In this document: positions 16,440-26,266 of the stretch, in pieces | Position numbering within the stretch: the stretch's first letter is position 1 | Layout of the letters: each line of letters starts with the position of its first letter | NCBI GenBank assembly: GCA_003427395.1 | Contig: BFEA01000031.1 | Span: 4,850,059 to 4,879,815 of the forward strand | Direction: 5' to 3' | From: Chara braunii | Lineage: Eukaryota > Streptophyta > Charophyceae > Charales > Characeae | Length of the DNA: 29,757 nt | Notes under the pieces: generated by a model | Told to the model about the DNA's origin: nothing | What the model saw: only the letters and a program-made list of their open reading frames with translations | Databases searched by the model: none | Position numbers and translations under genes: made by a program

Positions 16440-17252
16440 ACCCCCCCCCCAGCACACAGACAAACAGGCAAGCAAGCAAACACAGAAGTTCATGAGCTGA
16501 TCGCGCCTCTGATGTAGATGCGAACGGCTGCGTACCTCCAATATAGGAAGGCTGTTTCACATCCGTTACTCTACCTTGATAGAGACGGCAAGCAGAGAAA
16601 ACAAACCGCTTGAATCCGACTGGGTCCCATCCATTGACAATGAGGCAGAGAAAAACAAATTACAACTACGCATAATTGAGATCATTGGCGGACAACGACA
16701 AAGGACTTGCACGGCAGTGCACACANAGGAAAAGGAAACGGAAGCACGAGAACCACTCACTCCGACACAGAACAGTCCCAATCATNCCAAGCTCCAGCTC
16801 ATCTTCTGTACAAGCTCCAGCTCATCTTCCAAACGTACAGACGACANAGTAACACTCGTTACCACACATATCAATGATCGCGATTCCGGAAAGAACAAAA
16901 AAATTATGACGATTCCAAATTCCAATCAATTAAATCGATAAACCGTTAAACACCAACGAATTAAACTATCCGACTGCCGGCAAACTCGTCTTCAACCAAA
17001 AGCACAAACTTTAAGGCAAACTACGGATGCCACAGCAGTCGAGGCAACGAGCTGCTGTCTGAACCTGACCCTACCTCTTAGTATAGACCTAGCCCTCTCA
17101 TCCGAATCAAACGCAGAGAAAGTCTGGCTATGGATCACCTACTGTTCTATTCTACGATGGCATATGCGATCAACCGCCTGCCTCCACACGAGGCTTGGAA
17201 GTCGCCGATGCAGATTCCTATACTGTAACTAGTAATGAATCCCGCCCACACT
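16440..17252. other. Low-information stretch 3' of the aldolase
   Basis: Mixed sequence with three ambiguous bases. An imperfect AAGCTCCAGCTCATCTTC repeat occurs twice at ~16790-16830. No domain-bearing frame was found. It should contain the aldolase 3' UTR (minus strand, below 17253). No poly-T that would mark a retrocopy tail is seen. Confidence 0.5.
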
Positions 17253-18326
17253 TCAGTACTTGTAGTCCTTAACGTGCAGACTCTCTGACGCTCCCTCGAT
17301 CGCGGGAGCGCCACTGTATTTGCCGAGTGTCGCCTCTCCGTTACCCTTGGCACGCACATAGAACGCCTTCTGCGCTGCAGCAACATTCTCCACCTTGCCT
17401 CCCCATGCCTTGAGCGTGCTCGCCTGCAGCGCCCTGCCGTACGAGAAGGACAGCGTCCATGGCGTCGTGGCTTCCAAGGCGTTCATCGCGTTCAGATTCA
17501 TAGTCGCCTCCTCCTCGCTCTGCCCGCCCGACAGAAACATGATCCCGGGAANGGCCGNGGGAACCGTCCTNTGCAACGTCCTCACCGTGTACTTGCCCAC
17601 GACCTCCGGCGCCACCTTCGCAGCGTCCGATCCCGGCGTCACCATGTTCGGCTTCAGCAGCGTGCCCTCCAGCAGCACGTGGTGGTCGCTCAGAGCCTTG
17701 TACACCGCCGCCAGCACCTTCTCCGTCACAGCGGCGCTCTTCTCGATGTCGTGCGTGCCGTCGATCAGGATCTCCGGCTCCACGATCGGCACCAGCCCGT
17801 TCTCCTGGCAGATGGACGCATACCTGGCCAGCCCCTCCGCGTTCGACTGGATTGCAAGAGGCGTAGGACATCCGTCTGCGCTGATCTTCAGGACGGCGCG
17901 CCACTTGGCGAAGCGCGCGCCCGCCTGGTAGTACTTGGCACACCTGGCGCCCAACCCGTCGTGCCCTTGCGTCGTGGTCTCGCCCTTCGTACCTGCCAGG
18001 GCCGCAACGCCGGTGTCGACCTTGATGCCAGGGACCACATCGGCCTCCTTGAGGACATCGACGAAAGGCTTCCCGTCTGCCGTCTTCTGGTAGAGCGTCT
18101 CCTCGAACAGAATCACGCCGCTGATGTACTGCATCGCCCCAGGAGCGGTGAAGAGAAGCTCCCTCAGAGCCCTCCTGTTGGATTCCACATTCTCCACGCT
18201 GATGCTGGCCAGTCTCTTCCCGATAGTGCCCGTGCTCTCGTCAGCGGCGAGGATACCCCTCCCGGGGGTCGCAATTTTCTTCGCCGTGGTGATGAGCTCG
18301 TCCGCGTACTTGCCAACGTGCGCCAT
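17253..18326 (-). CDS. FBA: Fructose-bisphosphate aldolase, class I, cytosolic type
   Basis: Catalyses reversible cleavage of fructose 1,6-bisphosphate to dihydroxyacetone phosphate and glyceraldehyde 3-phosphate in glycolysis and gluconeogenesis. The ATG at 18326-18324 gives a 357-residue protein, the usual length for plant cytosolic enzymes. An upstream in-frame extension lacks an ATG and looks like 5' UTR. Family signatures seen: [18 protein letters not shown] near the N-terminus, [16 protein letters not shown] with the Schiff-base lysine, [18 protein letters not shown], and the C-terminal Lys-Tyr needed for catalysis. No plastid transit peptide is present. Three Ns (17552, 17558, 17571) leave three unknown residues. 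No intron interrupts it. The GC-rich third positions contrast with the flanks. A GGAAGGAC-type purine repeat lies in the 5' leader (18327-18355). Confidence 0.97.
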   Translation of the reverse strand: MAHVGKYADELITTAKKIATPGRGILAADESTGTIGKRLASISVENVESNRRALRELLFTAPGAMQYISGVILFEETLYQKTADGKPFVDVLKEADVVPGIKVDTGVAALAGTKGETTTQGHDGLGARCAKYYQAGARFAKWRAVLKISADGCPTPLAIQSNAEGLARYASICQENGLVPIVEPEILIDGTHDIEKSAAVTEKVLAAVYKALSDHHVLLEGTLLKPNMVTPGSDAAKVAPEVVGKYTVRTLXRTVPXAXPGIMFLSGGQSEEEATMNLNAMNALEATTPWTLSFSYGRALQASTLKAWGGKVENVAAAQKAFYVRAKGNGEATLGKYSGAPAIEGASESLHVKDYKY

Positions 18327-18404
18327 TTTCCTTCCTTCCGTCCTTCCGTCCTTCCTTGCTCCCGTCTCTGATATGGTCTCAGCGATGGCAATCGCTTCAG
18401 ACAC

Positions 18405-19800
18405 TCAGTTGGAGGAAAGGCGGGTCATACGACAGCTCTTCTGTAACTCTCGGCTGAGTGATCTCTGTATTTGTATGTAGACCGATTCCTTCCGATTCGT
18501 CAAGGATGTCTTCCCTCATGTCGCCCACAGGCCCTCTCCATAACGAATCGACCTCGCTCGTGCCCCTCGTGCGGGAGTCTAGTTCAGGTGTCTGGTATTT
18601 TTCAACGTCGTCACACACTCGCCGTGAGATCTCGAAATCGAATGGTACGGACCCATTGATACTCATCATCAGACTGAGCCTCCTCAAGTGGGTGCGGGCC
18701 GCGAAATCAAATCTCCGGTCCTTTTTTCCACTCGCCTTTGGTTGTGGGGGGGGGGCGCAATATGCATGCCCTCTAATGGCTGGAGGGAGACAAGAACGCT
18801 ATGTTTTAGGTAGGTAGTGAAGGTGAATTGAATGAATTTGAAAGATGATGAAAGATTTGACGGAAGGAAACTCCACCTCGAAGTCACTTCGCCAGTTTTA
18901 CTACCTACATCCTTGGGGACATCCAGTTCGTTTTTTCCTATATCATTGCTGTGCCCACAGGCGCGAATAGAGGCACTCCCGGCCAGACCTCTCCCCACCG
19001 CAGCCCATAACAGGGCTGAGCAGGGGGGTGCGTCTCTCTGCTTAGCCCGGGTGCCTGCAACTGCTGTCTGGTCAGGTCACCCTGCCAAGATGGTAATGGG
19101 TGATGGTCCCGGGTGGCCACTTCCCGACCCCGTCGTACCCTTTTGCTTGTATCATACCTACCCCAGGAAAACCCCGTTTTGAGTTCTTGCTTTCGGGTGC
19201 TGCATTTTCCTTTTTGAAGAGCTTTTTTTTTTTTTTTCGACTACCGAGTTCTGTTTTTCTTTTTGCAAAGTCGAGAAATACATGGGAATTTACGTGCGCC
19301 CTAGGAATTGGGCTCGGTAGTTGGGAATTCCAGGATAAGCGGTACTTCGACGTGTCCTTTTTGGGTGAGTAGATGTTCTTGGGCGCGTCGGGGAAAACTC
19401 TCGGAATTTTGCGTGAATACGAATAGGCGTAGGATTTTTTTTTCCCGCGTCGCTTTTTCGCGCGCGGATATGGTGATTTCAATTTTGAATTAGGATAAAA
19501 GCAAGCTGTAACTGTTTCGGTGCCTTTTTCTTTTTTTGTTGACGGCACCGTGCATGCAAAAGCTTCCTCCTCTCTGTCCCCCGCATCACTACCTCCCGCG
19601 CCTCCCTACCCTTCTCCCTCCTTTTTCTCTCTCCCCGTAACTGTTTTTCCTTCTCCCTCTCTCTCTCTCCCACCTTGCTTTCGCGCGCCCATTTCCCTTT
19701 CTTGATCATCTGAATCTTGGACCCGTCTTGCGCCACCTCTCGCGCCTTTTCTNTTCTCACCCTCTAAGTCTGGCGTGCGACGCCCGGTCGATCCCCCGAT
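18405..19800. other. Stretch upstream of aldolase without recognisable gene
   Basis: The part next to 18.4 kb must include the aldolase promoter (minus strand), but no clear TATA box stands out. Homopolymers occur (G run near 18748, T runs near 19215 and 19437). The 18.96-19.17 kb part is GC-richer and could be a worn repeat. Open frames on both strands have low-complexity or unremarkable translations. I see no gene. Confidence 0.5.
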
Positions 19801-19812
19801 AACTCCCGCTCG

Positions 19813-19867
19813 CCAATCAGGTGCGTGGATCGATAGGACCTTCCTATCGCGCGACGAACCTGATTGG
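19813..19867. promoter_or_regulatory. Nested palindrome with two CCAAT boxes
   Basis: Outer perfect 10-bp arms CCAATCAGGT (19813-19822) and ACCTGATTGG (19858-19867) enclose an inner hairpin CGATAGGA-CCT-TCCTATCG (19831-19849). Each outer arm carries a CCAAT box, one per strand. It lies 130 bp upstream of the TATA box at 19997, a natural place for a promoter element in the U3 of gypsy copy 2. Confidence 0.6.
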
Positions 19868-19996
19868 TTAAACCTCGAGTTCCAAAGGATCAGCATGGCG
19901 TTCGTAGAGCACTCCTCTCAAAGTCTTCTCCTCCTTCTCCTCTTACACCTCAGCTTTCCTGTCGCCTTCTCCCCATTCTATCTCCCCTGTCGCAAC

Positions 19997-20003
19997 TATA
20001 AAA
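19997..20003 (+). promoter_or_regulatory. TATA box of gypsy copy 2
   Basis: TATAAAA lies 1.84 kb before the primer-binding site, with CCAAT boxes ~130 bp upstream. Transcription would begin near 20030, so the LTR R/U5 would contain the minisatellite at 20188 and the pre-gag ORF. Confidence 0.55.
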
Positions 20004-20187
20004 CCCGCAAGCGCGTCCGCAAATCTCTCTTACGTTCTCAACTCTCGAGCCAGCTTCCGGGAAGCAGTGGCTAGGCAGAGTGTTTGAAGCGAGTCGGAAA
20101 GTCCTGTCAGGCCGACGATAGACTGGCCGGTTGCGCGCTGGATCGCCACGACGGACTGTGGGATCTGGGTGAACCATGTCGAGTTTA

Positions 20188-20301
20188 CGTGACAGTCGGG
20201 ATCGTCGGTGCCGGGTGACGATCGCATTGGTGGGAGTTAGCAAGGCCGGGTGACGATCGCAGTGATGGGAGTTAGCACGTGACGGTCGGGATCGTCGGTG
20301 C
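20188..20301 (+). repeat. Minisatellite of two interleaved units
   Basis: Unit 1, CGTGAC-GTCGGGATCGTCGG, occurs at about 20188 and 20278. Between the two are two copies of unit 2, GGGTGACGATCGCA-TG-TGGGAGTTAGCA. All units share the GATCGTC/GACGATC core, which is itself partly self-complementary. It lies in the leader of gypsy copy 2. Confidence 0.8.
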
Positions 20302-20464
20302 GGATATGAGGATCCATTTTGAGTTGATTGGCCCAGGGCCATATTGGAATTAACGGCGAATACGTCTTTGTTGCGGATTGTTATCTTTGGCGTGAGTGTA
20401 CGGCGGTGACGCCGAACTTTTCTCTTCCTGGATCTTGTCCTCTTTTGTTTTATACTTTCTTTCC

Positions 20465-20515
20465 CTCTCTCTCCCTCTCTCTCTCTCTCCCTCTCTCTCT
20501 CTCTCACTCTCTCTT
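20465..20515 (+). repeat. (CT)n-rich microsatellite
   Basis: Imperfect CTCTCT with occasional CCC and CAC interruptions. It lies in the leader or LTR region of gypsy copy 2. No coding is seen in 20.0-21.07 kb. Confidence 0.85.
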
Positions 20516-21076
20516 TTTGAATGATGATGCGTCTGAATGATTGTCCCCCTCTTGAGTAGGAATGAGTTGGCATCCTGCTTCTGAGTGAAAGAACTTCTTT
20601 CGGAACTCTTCCATTAGTTTCCTGGGTAATGCTCCTACGCAAAGACCCCGTCTACTTGTCTTGTGAACGGTGTATGCGTGTGTATTGTGCAATGCGATCC
20701 ATCTTTTCCTGTGCATTTTCGCACCTTCCACAGTAAATGCATGTATAGAGATGCGTGACTTTTCCAAATTGATTAGACGAGTGTCATCGGGATTTTGTTC
20801 GAGAATGCAAGAGTGTTTGGATCTGTAGCTCTGTTTGCACTACGCATGCCATCTTCCTTATGCTGCACGACATCAGTAGCCGAACCACGAGGCGACCCTG
20901 AGAAACAAGGCGCCCAGGGACCAACGTTGTGTTGATTTGATCGGACACGTAGCCATATGCGTGATCAAGCTGATCGGTGTTTGCTCTCTCTCTCTTGTGT
21001 CAAAAATATTGATTGGGGGACGCGCGAATCGCTTTTGTTCTTAATGACGTCTCCGGATATTTTGTGATTGATTGAC

Positions 21077-21616
21077 ATGTGGACTGACAAGTACCCTTCA
21101 ATTAGGCGCCAGCCTCCCGTATCTCTCATCCCAACGCGATCTTTTCCTTACAGTGAGGAAAGGACACGTGTATGTGAGTGGGACGTACGAGAAGCCGTTG
21201 CACAAATCGGCGGGCAGTATTGCTTCCCTCCGGCCAACCGCTGTTCTTGGTTCGTAGAAGCCGGGTTTGTTATTATCAATACGCACTTCCCACCTTACTC
21301 GGTATTGTTGCCATTTAACGAGTTAATCGTCATTCCGTGTATGACAGTAGAACCCTACTGGTCGCGCACTCTGTGCACCGAATGTCAGCGTTTTGATCAC
21401 TACGAAGCGAAGGGCTTCCACTACCGAATACAGAGTGAGGACGAGCATAAGGAAAGAGTCACTCGGCAACGACCATCCACGTCGGATTCGGAACTGACCA
21501 ACGAACGAAGACGAGATCTGGTACGAAAACGAGACACGCGAAGTGTGGTAGAGCCTTTCCGTTCTAAACGACGGGCTGTAGCTCGGTGGGAAACCCGACA
21601 ATACTTTTTGGATTGA
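21077..21616 (+). CDS. Pre-gag ORF of gypsy copy 2 (conserved, unknown function)
   Basis: ATG at 21077 gives a ~179-residue intact frame ending in TGA at 21614-21616. The middle (NTHFPPYSVLLPFNELIVIP, then PYWSRT and a Cys pair CTEC) aligns with the pre-gag ORF of copy 1. The C-terminal third is very Arg-rich and charged (ERRRDLVRKRD, RSKRRAVARWE), suggesting nucleic-acid binding or nuclear targeting. The family is not recognised. It lies 219 bp upstream of the primer-binding site, thus in the predicted LTR. It is the only long frame of this element without a stop, while gag and pol are riddled with them. Confidence 0.6.
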   Translation: MWTDKYPSIRRQPPVSLIPTRSFPYSEERTRVCEWDVREAVAQIGGQYCFPPANRCSWFVEAGFVIINTHFPPYSVLLPFNELIVIPCMTVEPYWSRTLCTECQRFDHYEAKGFHYRIQSEDEHKERVTRQRPSTSDSELTNERRRDLVRKRDTRSVVEPFRSKRRAVARWETRQYFLD

Positions 21617-21834
21617 ATTTGAATCTTCCTGTTTTCGCGCCGTGTCGCGGGCGCCTTTCGCGACGCGCGAAACGATCGACTTGCTCCATCGGACCAACAC
21701 GGGGGATTTCAGTTCTGCTAGTGTTTCCACACTCAATTTCCAAATTTCCTTGGCACACCCCATCTTGCTGTTTTTCTGGGCCTCTTTTCCGCATAGCTAA
21801 CACTTCGAACGGAAGACAACACAGGGCGCGAGGT

Positions 21835-21847
21835 TGGTATCGGAGCC
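21835..21847 (+). promoter_or_regulatory. Primer-binding site of gypsy copy 2
   Basis: TGGTATCGGAGCC differs at one of 13 bases from the plant initiator-Met tRNA primer site TGGTATCAGAGCC. It lies 136 bp before the gag ATG, and its context is conserved in copy 1. This sets the right-hand end of the 5' LTR just upstream. Confidence 0.75.
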
Positions 21848-21970
21848 GACACGTGTCGGTTCTGATGATAGTAAGTCGAACTGGCAAGAGGTAGGAGAAA
21901 CCCTCAACTAGCTCATCGAGATCGCCCCGTAACCAGGTCTCAGTCTAGGGTGGCTGCACCAGCAATACCA

Positions 21971-22917
21971 ATGGTGGACGGTACTAGGGTGATCGTTAGC
22001 ATCCCTGCCCCTTTTCCCTTCTTCCCTAACCATGCCCATCCTGAGGCTTGGCTGGAAGCTGTCGAAGCACAAAACTACAGTGCAACCGATCTTCCCCGTG
22101 TTCTGATATTACTACTTCGTAACACATCACATGACTGGTTTAGAAAACATACGTGGGTAGATTGTGATACTTTCAAGCGAGCATTCTTGGCTCGATTCGA
22201 TACGGTTAGTGAGGATGCCGCCTGGTATGTACTCAAAAATCGACCGCAAGGACCAGGGGAATTATTGCCCAATTTCGTCGATCGATTTCAAACCAAGTTG
22301 GATAAATCCGGGCGAGACGAGAATTCCGCTCAAGACTTGTTTATTGATCACCTTCGAAGTCCGACCTTGAAAGGGAAACTGCAGAAAAAGGTTCCGCCGA
22401 AAACAACCTAGTTATCGGCTATCATCACCAAAGCGTTGGAGTTAGACTGGGCTGATACAAAAAAATATATTAGCCAGGGAGACAAGGATATTACAGATAC
22501 CATACGGGATGTAACGGCCAAGAGGCGATTATGGCTACAAGCAGTCGAACGGTTTTATCCCCGCCTCGATCATGACCTTCCCGGTGGAATCGTCTCCGAT
22601 ATCCCGGCTGCTTCCCCTCCCTCTCCTCCGGTGAATCAATCAATCGCAACCGTTAGAAGCGGAACCCCATCCGAACCCCCCTCGCCAGCCATAACTAATT
22701 TGCATCTTGCCTAGATGATCCATACGGCCACTACTAAGCAGTCCGAATGGATGAGTAACTTGATCCAACTGCAGGCGGCTCATATGGAGCGGATGGAACA
22801 GATAATGAGCAGGCTCATTAAGCCTAACCCAGCTCCTGCTCGGCCTGCCCCTGCATCGTTTCCACTCTTACTGCCCCACCTGCTCCACGGCTCGCGCCTC
22901 AGTTCCCTCATCTAGCT
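21971..22917 (+). pseudogene. gag: Ty3/gypsy gag, copy 2, broken
   Basis: ATG at 21971. The capsid domain includes HPEAWLEAVEAQNY, HDWFRKHTWVDCDTFKRAFL and DLFIDHLRSPTLKGKLQKKV. It is interrupted by TAG at 22409-22411 and again by TAG at 22712-22714, with the frame otherwise open through a Pro/Ser-rich linker (~22590-22860). The frame then changes by one base around 22850-22860 before the zinc knuckle. No canonical slippery heptamer is seen there, so this is more likely an indel than programmed gag-pol shifting. The product would be the particle-forming Gag polyprotein. Confidence 0.85.
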
Positions 22918-24285
22918 AATCCAACAGGGAAGATCGAATGCTTTAACTGCAAGCAGCCCGGGCATTTTGCGCGGGACTGTCTGCAGCCGAAACGTAATCA
23001 GCCTCCCCCTGCGACATTCCCCGTCGCCCTTGATCAGGGACGAGTGAGCACTCTGATGGATACGGATCAAGGAAGAGAACTTGTGGCATATGCCACAGAA
23101 CAGCCCTCCCCTTCGATGGCAACGACATCGACATCGTCAGCTTCTTCCCCTGACGCTGCTTACGTGGTCGATCCTCTCGAGTACCTCCATCTAGCAGGCA
23201 TGATTGGAGCGATCCGATTGGTCCCAGATGATCTCGAGTGGGTCGATCGCGAATCCAATCCCGGACCGCAGTTTCGGACAGGAGATATTGACGTACTGAG
23301 AACACTCAAGCAGTTAGACATTCGCGTGCCCATCCCAGTGGGACATCTGCTCACCATATCTGAAGTGGCGAACGATAAGCTTCTACAACAATGCCAGAAA
23401 AATCAAAAGTGTTTCACTTATCAACGCATACAACGGATGTTAATGAAGAAAGAAGAAAGCGAGGAAGTCGTACCCCCTGAGCCTAACACGAAAAAGCCGA
23501 AACCTGAAGCCGCACGTATAGCAGCGATCTCTTTAGCAGAAAAAGATCACTTCGTACGAGCTCAACCGGTGCTATGAAAAAGTGCGGAACGTGACTATGA
23601 AGTATGGGGCAAACCGTTTGATGCCCTTATTGACACAGGGTCTTCTGTCGTGGCCATATCATTGGATACTGTCAAAAAGACGGAACGACTGGGATCCATT
23701 CTTCCTCAATCTGGCAAAGACAATTATGTCTTCACCGACGAGGAAGCAATGAACATCGTAGGCATTATCGAGAATGTGGCCGTAAAAGTTGGACGAGTAC
23801 ACGTCCTTGTTAACGCGCTCGTAATAGATGTAGGATCCTATTCTGTGTTGTTGGGATTACCTTGGGCGATGGCGGTGGGCGCACATCTGCATTTCGATTC
23901 GAAACAATTGGTGCTCACACAAACTGGGGGAAAGCCTCAGGCTGTTCCTCTGCAGGTTTCCAGCCGAACGATAAAACGGGTTCCTATTTCTCCCCAAATA
24001 AGGATGATCCGATACATTGATCCCGATGAATGCTCTCCCTTGCACCTCGGGGATGAAATCAGGGAACAAGAACATGAAGAAGAGATGCCTAGCGAAGAAG
24101 AATGGAAGCACCTGGTTGAACTTTTCGAACATGAAATCGCCGAAGAGTTTCAAGTGTGCCTTGACACCGCCCGAAGCTTCCACGTAGATTCCCAGCACAA
24201 TGCATTCACGCCTCTTACAAGCCAGGACAGTCCTTCAGTCCTCCTCGAAGAACCCATATTGCAAGTTTCCGACCTGGCTGATTAG
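22858..24285 (+). pseudogene. pol: Zinc knuckle and aspartic protease region, copy 2
   Basis: One frame from about 22858. The nucleocapsid zinc knuckle CFNCKQPGHFARDC (CX2CX4HX4C) lies at 22939-22980. A long linker of unknown fold follows (RLVPDDLEWVDRESNPGP). A TGA at 23575-23577 interrupts it, and then comes the retropepsin motif ALIDTGSS at 23626-23649 with catalytic Asp-Thr-Gly at 23632. SVLLGLPWAMAVGA is its C-terminal hydrophobic Gly. An acidic tail follows to TAG at 24283-24285. The protease would cut the Gag-Pol polyprotein inside particles. Confidence 0.85.
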
Positions 24286-24659
24286 AACCCCCTCGCACAT
24301 TGTACGAGGGAGCTTTTTCCTTACGAACGCGTTATCAACAAACGGAACAGTATTTGGATGTCTTTATTTTTCCGCCCCGACCGTTACGAACGACAGAAGC
24401 TACCATCGCCTTGATTAAACAAGAGGCGGAAACACCGGTAAGTGACGTGCCTAATCTGATGCAATAAATGACGGATCTGAAAGGACCAACTGTGGAACCA
24501 ACTTCGGTTGGCTCAGAGACCGACGCTCAAACTAAAGAAACGGAGATGATCAGCCCCGCTGAGTCCCAGATGATAGCAACTGTCTTTTCTGTTCGGACCA
24601 CTAGTTCCGTTTTTTCTAGTGTCGGTGAACGTCGGAAACAACCGATTGATTGGGTCTCC

Positions 24660-25558
24660 CCCTCCCGAGTCATGTTCTTACGGAACTCCGGAAGTCATTA
24701 ATTCGTGTGTTAAATGGTTACGCAGAAGTACTGAGCGTGCACGATAATGATATCGGCTTAACTAATGTGATTGAGTATGTCATCCTCACAGGAGATCATC
24801 CGCCCATTAGTTGCGCTCCCTATTGATACTCGCCAGCTCAAAGAGCGACCGCTTTTCAGCGGATTAAGGAGTTTGAAGCTAATGGATGGATCGAACCTGC
24901 CATAGGTCCGTGGTCTTTTCCCGTAGTAATCGTACCTAAAAAGGCCGGAGGGATTCACATTTGCATTGATTATCGAAAGTTGAATAATATCACGATTAAA
25001 GATGTGTATCCCCTCCCCTAGATTGATGAGCTATTGGATGCGATTGGGGGTGCTCGATTTTTCAGCAAGTTTGACGTTCGTCATGGGTTCCATCATCTTC
25101 TTGTCCGGGAGGAAGATCGACCGAAAAAAGCGTTTGTGCTTTTCGAAGGTACGTGGCAATGGATTCGATGTCCGATGGGTATCTGCAACGCCCCCGCGAC
25201 TTTTCAGCGGGCCATGAACATGGCTTTTCAGAATTTCGTACAGAAGACTCGTCTAGCGCAAAGCATCATCAACTACTGCGTGATTGTGTGCATGGATGAC
25301 ATCCTAGTGTATTCGAGCTCCTACGAGGGACACGTGCAGCACATCGAATGGGCACTACATGCGTTACGAGATGCAGGTTTCAAGGTGGCGCTTGAGAAGT
25401 GTCAATTTTTCCTCACCACCATTTCTTTCCTGGGGCACGTGGTGACAGACAAGGGACTCCAACCGGAGCCGCAGAAGGTGGCAGCTGTAAGGGACGCGCC
25501 AGTACCTACTACTATCACGCAAATTCGCGCCTTTTTAGGCCTAGCCTCGTATTACCAA
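24660..25558 (+). pseudogene. pol: Reverse transcriptase domain, copy 2, broken
   Basis: The coding frame contains EFEANGWIEPAIGPWSFPVV, IVPKKAGGIHICIDYRKLNN, FFSKFDVRHGFHHL, WIRCPMGICNAPATFQRAMN and the catalytic VCMDDILVYS (Asp-Asp at 25295-25300), then SFLGHVV. These are Ty3/gypsy RT blocks in the right order. Lesions: TGA at 24824-24826, TAG at 25019-25021 and a one-base frame change at 25556-25559 leading into RNase H. The region 24286-24660 between protease and RT also holds frame changes and is only partly readable (PIDWVSPSRVMFLRNSG). Confidence 0.9.
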
Positions 25559-26196
25559 AGTTTATCAAGGGCTTCACGGCGACTGCGAGACCCCTCACAA
25601 ATCTCCTGCAAAAGGATCAACCGTTGATCTGGAGGCCGGAGTGCGATCAATCGTTTTCCAAACTCAAGGCTGCTCTCATTTCGGCTCCGGTCCTTATAAG
25701 ACCAGATCCTGAAAAGCCTTTTGTTTTCATCACCGACTGGCAGCCAGAGGCGATTTCGGCGATCCTTGCCCAGGTGGGACCAAGCGGACTCGAGAGTGTG
25801 GTAGAGTATGCGTCCAAATCAGTACCCGCCTGCAAGCGCAACTACGCCGCTCCGACGGGAGAATGCTATGCGGCTCTCTGGGGAATCAGTCACTTCCGTG
25901 CTTACCTGTACGGGCCAAAATTCACCCTGGTGACTGATCATGAGCCCCTGTTGGCTCTGAAGAAGTCGAAGGAGTACTCAGGCATGATTGAACGATGGGC
26001 AACGGTGCTGGAGAGCATGGACTTTGACATTCGTCATCGAAAGCACGAGAGACTGTCACACGGGAATGCAGATGGACTGACACGACTGCAACGGTCTGAA
26101 AAGGTTCAAAAAGGTGAGGAGGTAATTCCGTGGAACGAACCCGAACAGGAGATCGGGCCTCGGTACGGCCAAGTGGAGATCTTATCGAAGCAATAA
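25556..26196 (+). pseudogene. pol: RT connection and RNase H domain, copy 2
   Basis: Continues the RT after loss of one A in an A-run. It starts KFIKGFTATARPLTNLLQKD, then TDWQPEAISAILAQ with the first catalytic Asp, YAAPTGECYAALWGISHFRA with Glu, and LVTDHEPL with the next Asp, then HGNADGLTRL. All Ty3/gypsy RNase H landmarks are present. It ends at TAA 26194-26196, and integrase starts in another frame 71 bp later. Confidence 0.9.
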
Positions 26197-26266
26197 GTGA
26201 CACTAGGACTAATTTGCTTGCTCTTCTCTCTCCACCATTCAGTCCTGTCTCTCCCCTTCTGTCATC

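Noticed and set aside
16247-16560. Frames through the CT/CA microsatellite
   Set aside because: Repeat translation (Ser-Leu, His-Thr, Arg-Glu, Cys-Val) only.
22850-22860. Programmed gag-pol frameshift in gypsy copy 2
   Set aside because: The frame does change here, but no X XXY YYZ heptamer is present and many other indels occur in this copy, so a random indel is more likely.
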